From contig NC_134681.1 of NCBI RefSeq assembly GCF_024713945.1, positions 1,550,001 to 1,614,000 of the forward strand: 64,000 bases of DNA. The letters are read 5' to 3'. The position numbers and the translations under genes were made by a program. Shown here piece after piece: positions 62,397 to 64,000 of this stretch. Origin of the DNA: Dermatophagoides farinae (Eukaryota; Arthropoda; Arachnida; Sarcoptiformes; Pyroglyphidae). The notes beneath the pieces were generated by a model. It saw nothing but the letters and a program-made list of their open reading frames with translations. It was not told the origin of the DNA and ran no database searches. Every line of letters starts with the position of its first letter. Position 1 is the first letter of the stretch.

Positions 62397-63563
62397 TTTT
62401 CTTTTTTAATCGTTATTTTCATTGATTCTTATTATGTTTTCAATTCAATCAAATAATCCATTAACGGTTTCTCCATGATTAGACGCTTAACGATTGGTTT
62501 GATTTGATGAACCATTATATAACGCACGTATGTAAGCTTTTCATTGATCTAGAAAATAAGAAAAAAAATGAAGATATTAGTAACGAAAAAAAAAATACAA
62601 ATATCCAAGATTGTAGATTTTTTTAATAAATCAAACTTTTTAATGACAAAAATGAATGAATTTATATAAACAATAAATATAAGATATATAAGAAAACGAA
62701 AACGACCATAAAAAACACACACACTTCATACAAACAAAAGACAACACGTAATGGTGTTAAATTCGTCATAGTTCATTCAACAAACGACTCAATGTGTTGA
62801 TGATTTGTGAAACATAAAACAGAAAAAAATTTGCTCATTATTATAATGCTTACAGTCACAATCTCTATGGAAGGTTCATACTGATATGAATCTAGTGATT
62901 TGAATTGGCATAGAATTAGCACCTGCATCAGTGGATAATATTCATTCGTAAACCAGAAGATTTATTAAAATGTAACGTTATTTTTTCAACCTAAGAAAAA
63001 AAAACAAAAATTTTCAATGTCTATTGCAATCATATATTATTTATGATGATCAAAAGAAACTTTTATCATTATTTTGACCGACAAATTCGGTTATGGCTAC
63101 TACAATGCTGAAATATGATTCTCCATCCTCTCATACAAACAACGGCATGGTTTTTTTGACAAGTAACAGCACAGTTTGAAGTTAGTTCACAAACTCAAAA
63201 TGTATTATCTCTTACTTATATATATTATATTTTATCTATGTTTCTCAAACCAGAGGGTTTTTTTCGAATGATTATCTGATGAACTGATTAAATAGCCAAC
63301 AACCAATTGGGCAAGAGTCATACAATAATTGTGTTGATTTTTGTTTTGTTTCAAATAATTATTGGGCTTGTCGTCTGCTTCGTAATCTATACCATAACAC
63401 ATTACATAAACATCGATGATATTTAATGAGATGCTTGTTGACAAAAGAATCAGTGATTGTTGTTTTTTTTCAGGCAAATATTCACAATTTCTATACGATT
63501 ATCGATAGTGTTTGTTAGTGTGTTTTGATGAAATAGTATCAGTAAAAGAACAGCACAAAAAAA
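62397..63563. other. Head-to-head intergenic region (candidate bidirectional promoter)
   Basis: About 1.17 kb between the SLMAP start (-) and the start of the gene at 63564 (+). It has fewer long microsatellites than other intergenic regions. It probably holds both promoters and 5' UTRs; no specific motif was identified. Confidence 0.5.
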
Positions 63564-63966
63564 ATGTTTATTTTTCGTATTACAACCGATGGTTATGGTA
63601 TGGCTCATCAGATGATCCGAGTGAGACGAGATGATAACATCGAACAATTATTGGACATTTATATAGACGGTCCACCACCATTGTCTCGTAATTGGCTGGT
63701 TATAATACCTAATAGTTTAATTCTTGATCGTATGTATTAATTTTTCAGTTTAAAATGACAACAATAAAATAATTAATCTAATCATCACATGTATGACAAA
63801 ATCATTTGATTTTGTTTGCGGTTTTATTCATTTTTTACTGCCCATATTTTGATTCAAATTTTAGGACCAGAAAATTGGCACAATATCCGCGATATGGTTC
63901 AACAACTTCCATTATATCCATTAGTTCAACAAGAATTGAATTCAATTGCTCGAAGAATTATTGTCG
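63564..63966 (+). CDS. Unrecognised gene, first two exons, cut by the window end
   Basis: Exon 1 (63564-63729) opens with MFIFRITTDGYGMAHQMIRV, is not low complexity, and ends GATC|GTATGT. Exon 2 (63865-63966) follows TTTTAG, keeps the frame (R, PENWHNIRDMVQQLPLYPL) and ends GTCG|GTAAGT. Together they give about 89 residues, and the rest lies beyond the window. Consistent donors, acceptor and frame support a real gene. I do not recognise the family from this fragment. A role for the PPPLSRNWLVIIPNS segment cannot be assigned. Confidence 0.62.
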
Positions 63967-64000
63967 GTAAGTTGAATTGACATTCAAAACTATGTACTTA

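Overview
The window is eukaryotic nuclear DNA, very AT-rich and packed with microsatellites: (AC)n, (CAA)n, (ATC)n, (GA)n and poly-A/T. Genes have short AT-rich introns, mostly 50 to 150 bp with GT..AG ends. Protein content and style (animal GCLC, CD36, SLMAP, KCTD8/12/16-type and ankyrin/SOCS-box genes, plus a fused eukaryotic-type glutamate synthase) fit a small arthropod genome. An astigmatid mite (Dermatophagoides/Sarcoptes group) is my best guess; this is inference from sequence style, not a search. No rRNA, tRNA, CRISPR, plasmid or viral genes were recognised.

Layout, left to right. A KCTD8/12/16-like gene (+, 2428-5467) has a 2.1 kb intron. An NADH/NADPH glutamate synthase gene (-, 15912-8929) has ten exons, which join in frame to 2107 aa. 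A 9.5 kb gene-poor stretch (15.9-25.4 kb) follows. Then come a CD36/LIMP-2-type scavenger receptor (+, 25427-27292), two adjacent MITE-like elements (27.69-28.10 kb), the catalytic subunit of glutamate-cysteine ligase (+, 29512-32093, with an apparent frameshift) and an ankyrin/SOCS-box protein (-, 35282-33046). A second gene-poor stretch of nearly 14 kb (35.3-49.1 kb) follows. Next are a His/Asn-rich single-pass membrane protein (+, 49058-50933), a tandem pair of unrecognised Cys-domain paralogues (-, 52855-51617 and 54989-53808), an SLMAP homologue (-, 62396-58527) and the first two exons of an unrecognised gene (+, 63564 to beyond 63966).

The genes do not form one system. GOGAT makes glutamate, which GCLC uses for glutathione, but they are 14 kb apart with unrelated genes between, so the link is only metabolic. 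A common theme is microsatellite growth inside coding sequence: the KCTD T1 domain, the GCLC catalytic domain, the GOGAT propeptide, the SLMAP N-terminus and the His-rich protein all carry Asn/Asp/His/Thr/Gln runs made of the same triplets that fill the intergenic DNA.

The most promising undescribed material is the tandem pair at 51.6-55.7 kb, which shares a CxxC-containing domain and conserved 5' flanks. Next are the apparent +1 frameshift in GCLC and the ankyrin protein whose SOCS box is split by about 95 residues. All exon boundaries were worked out by hand from splice signals, frame continuity and family similarity; none was tested against transcripts.
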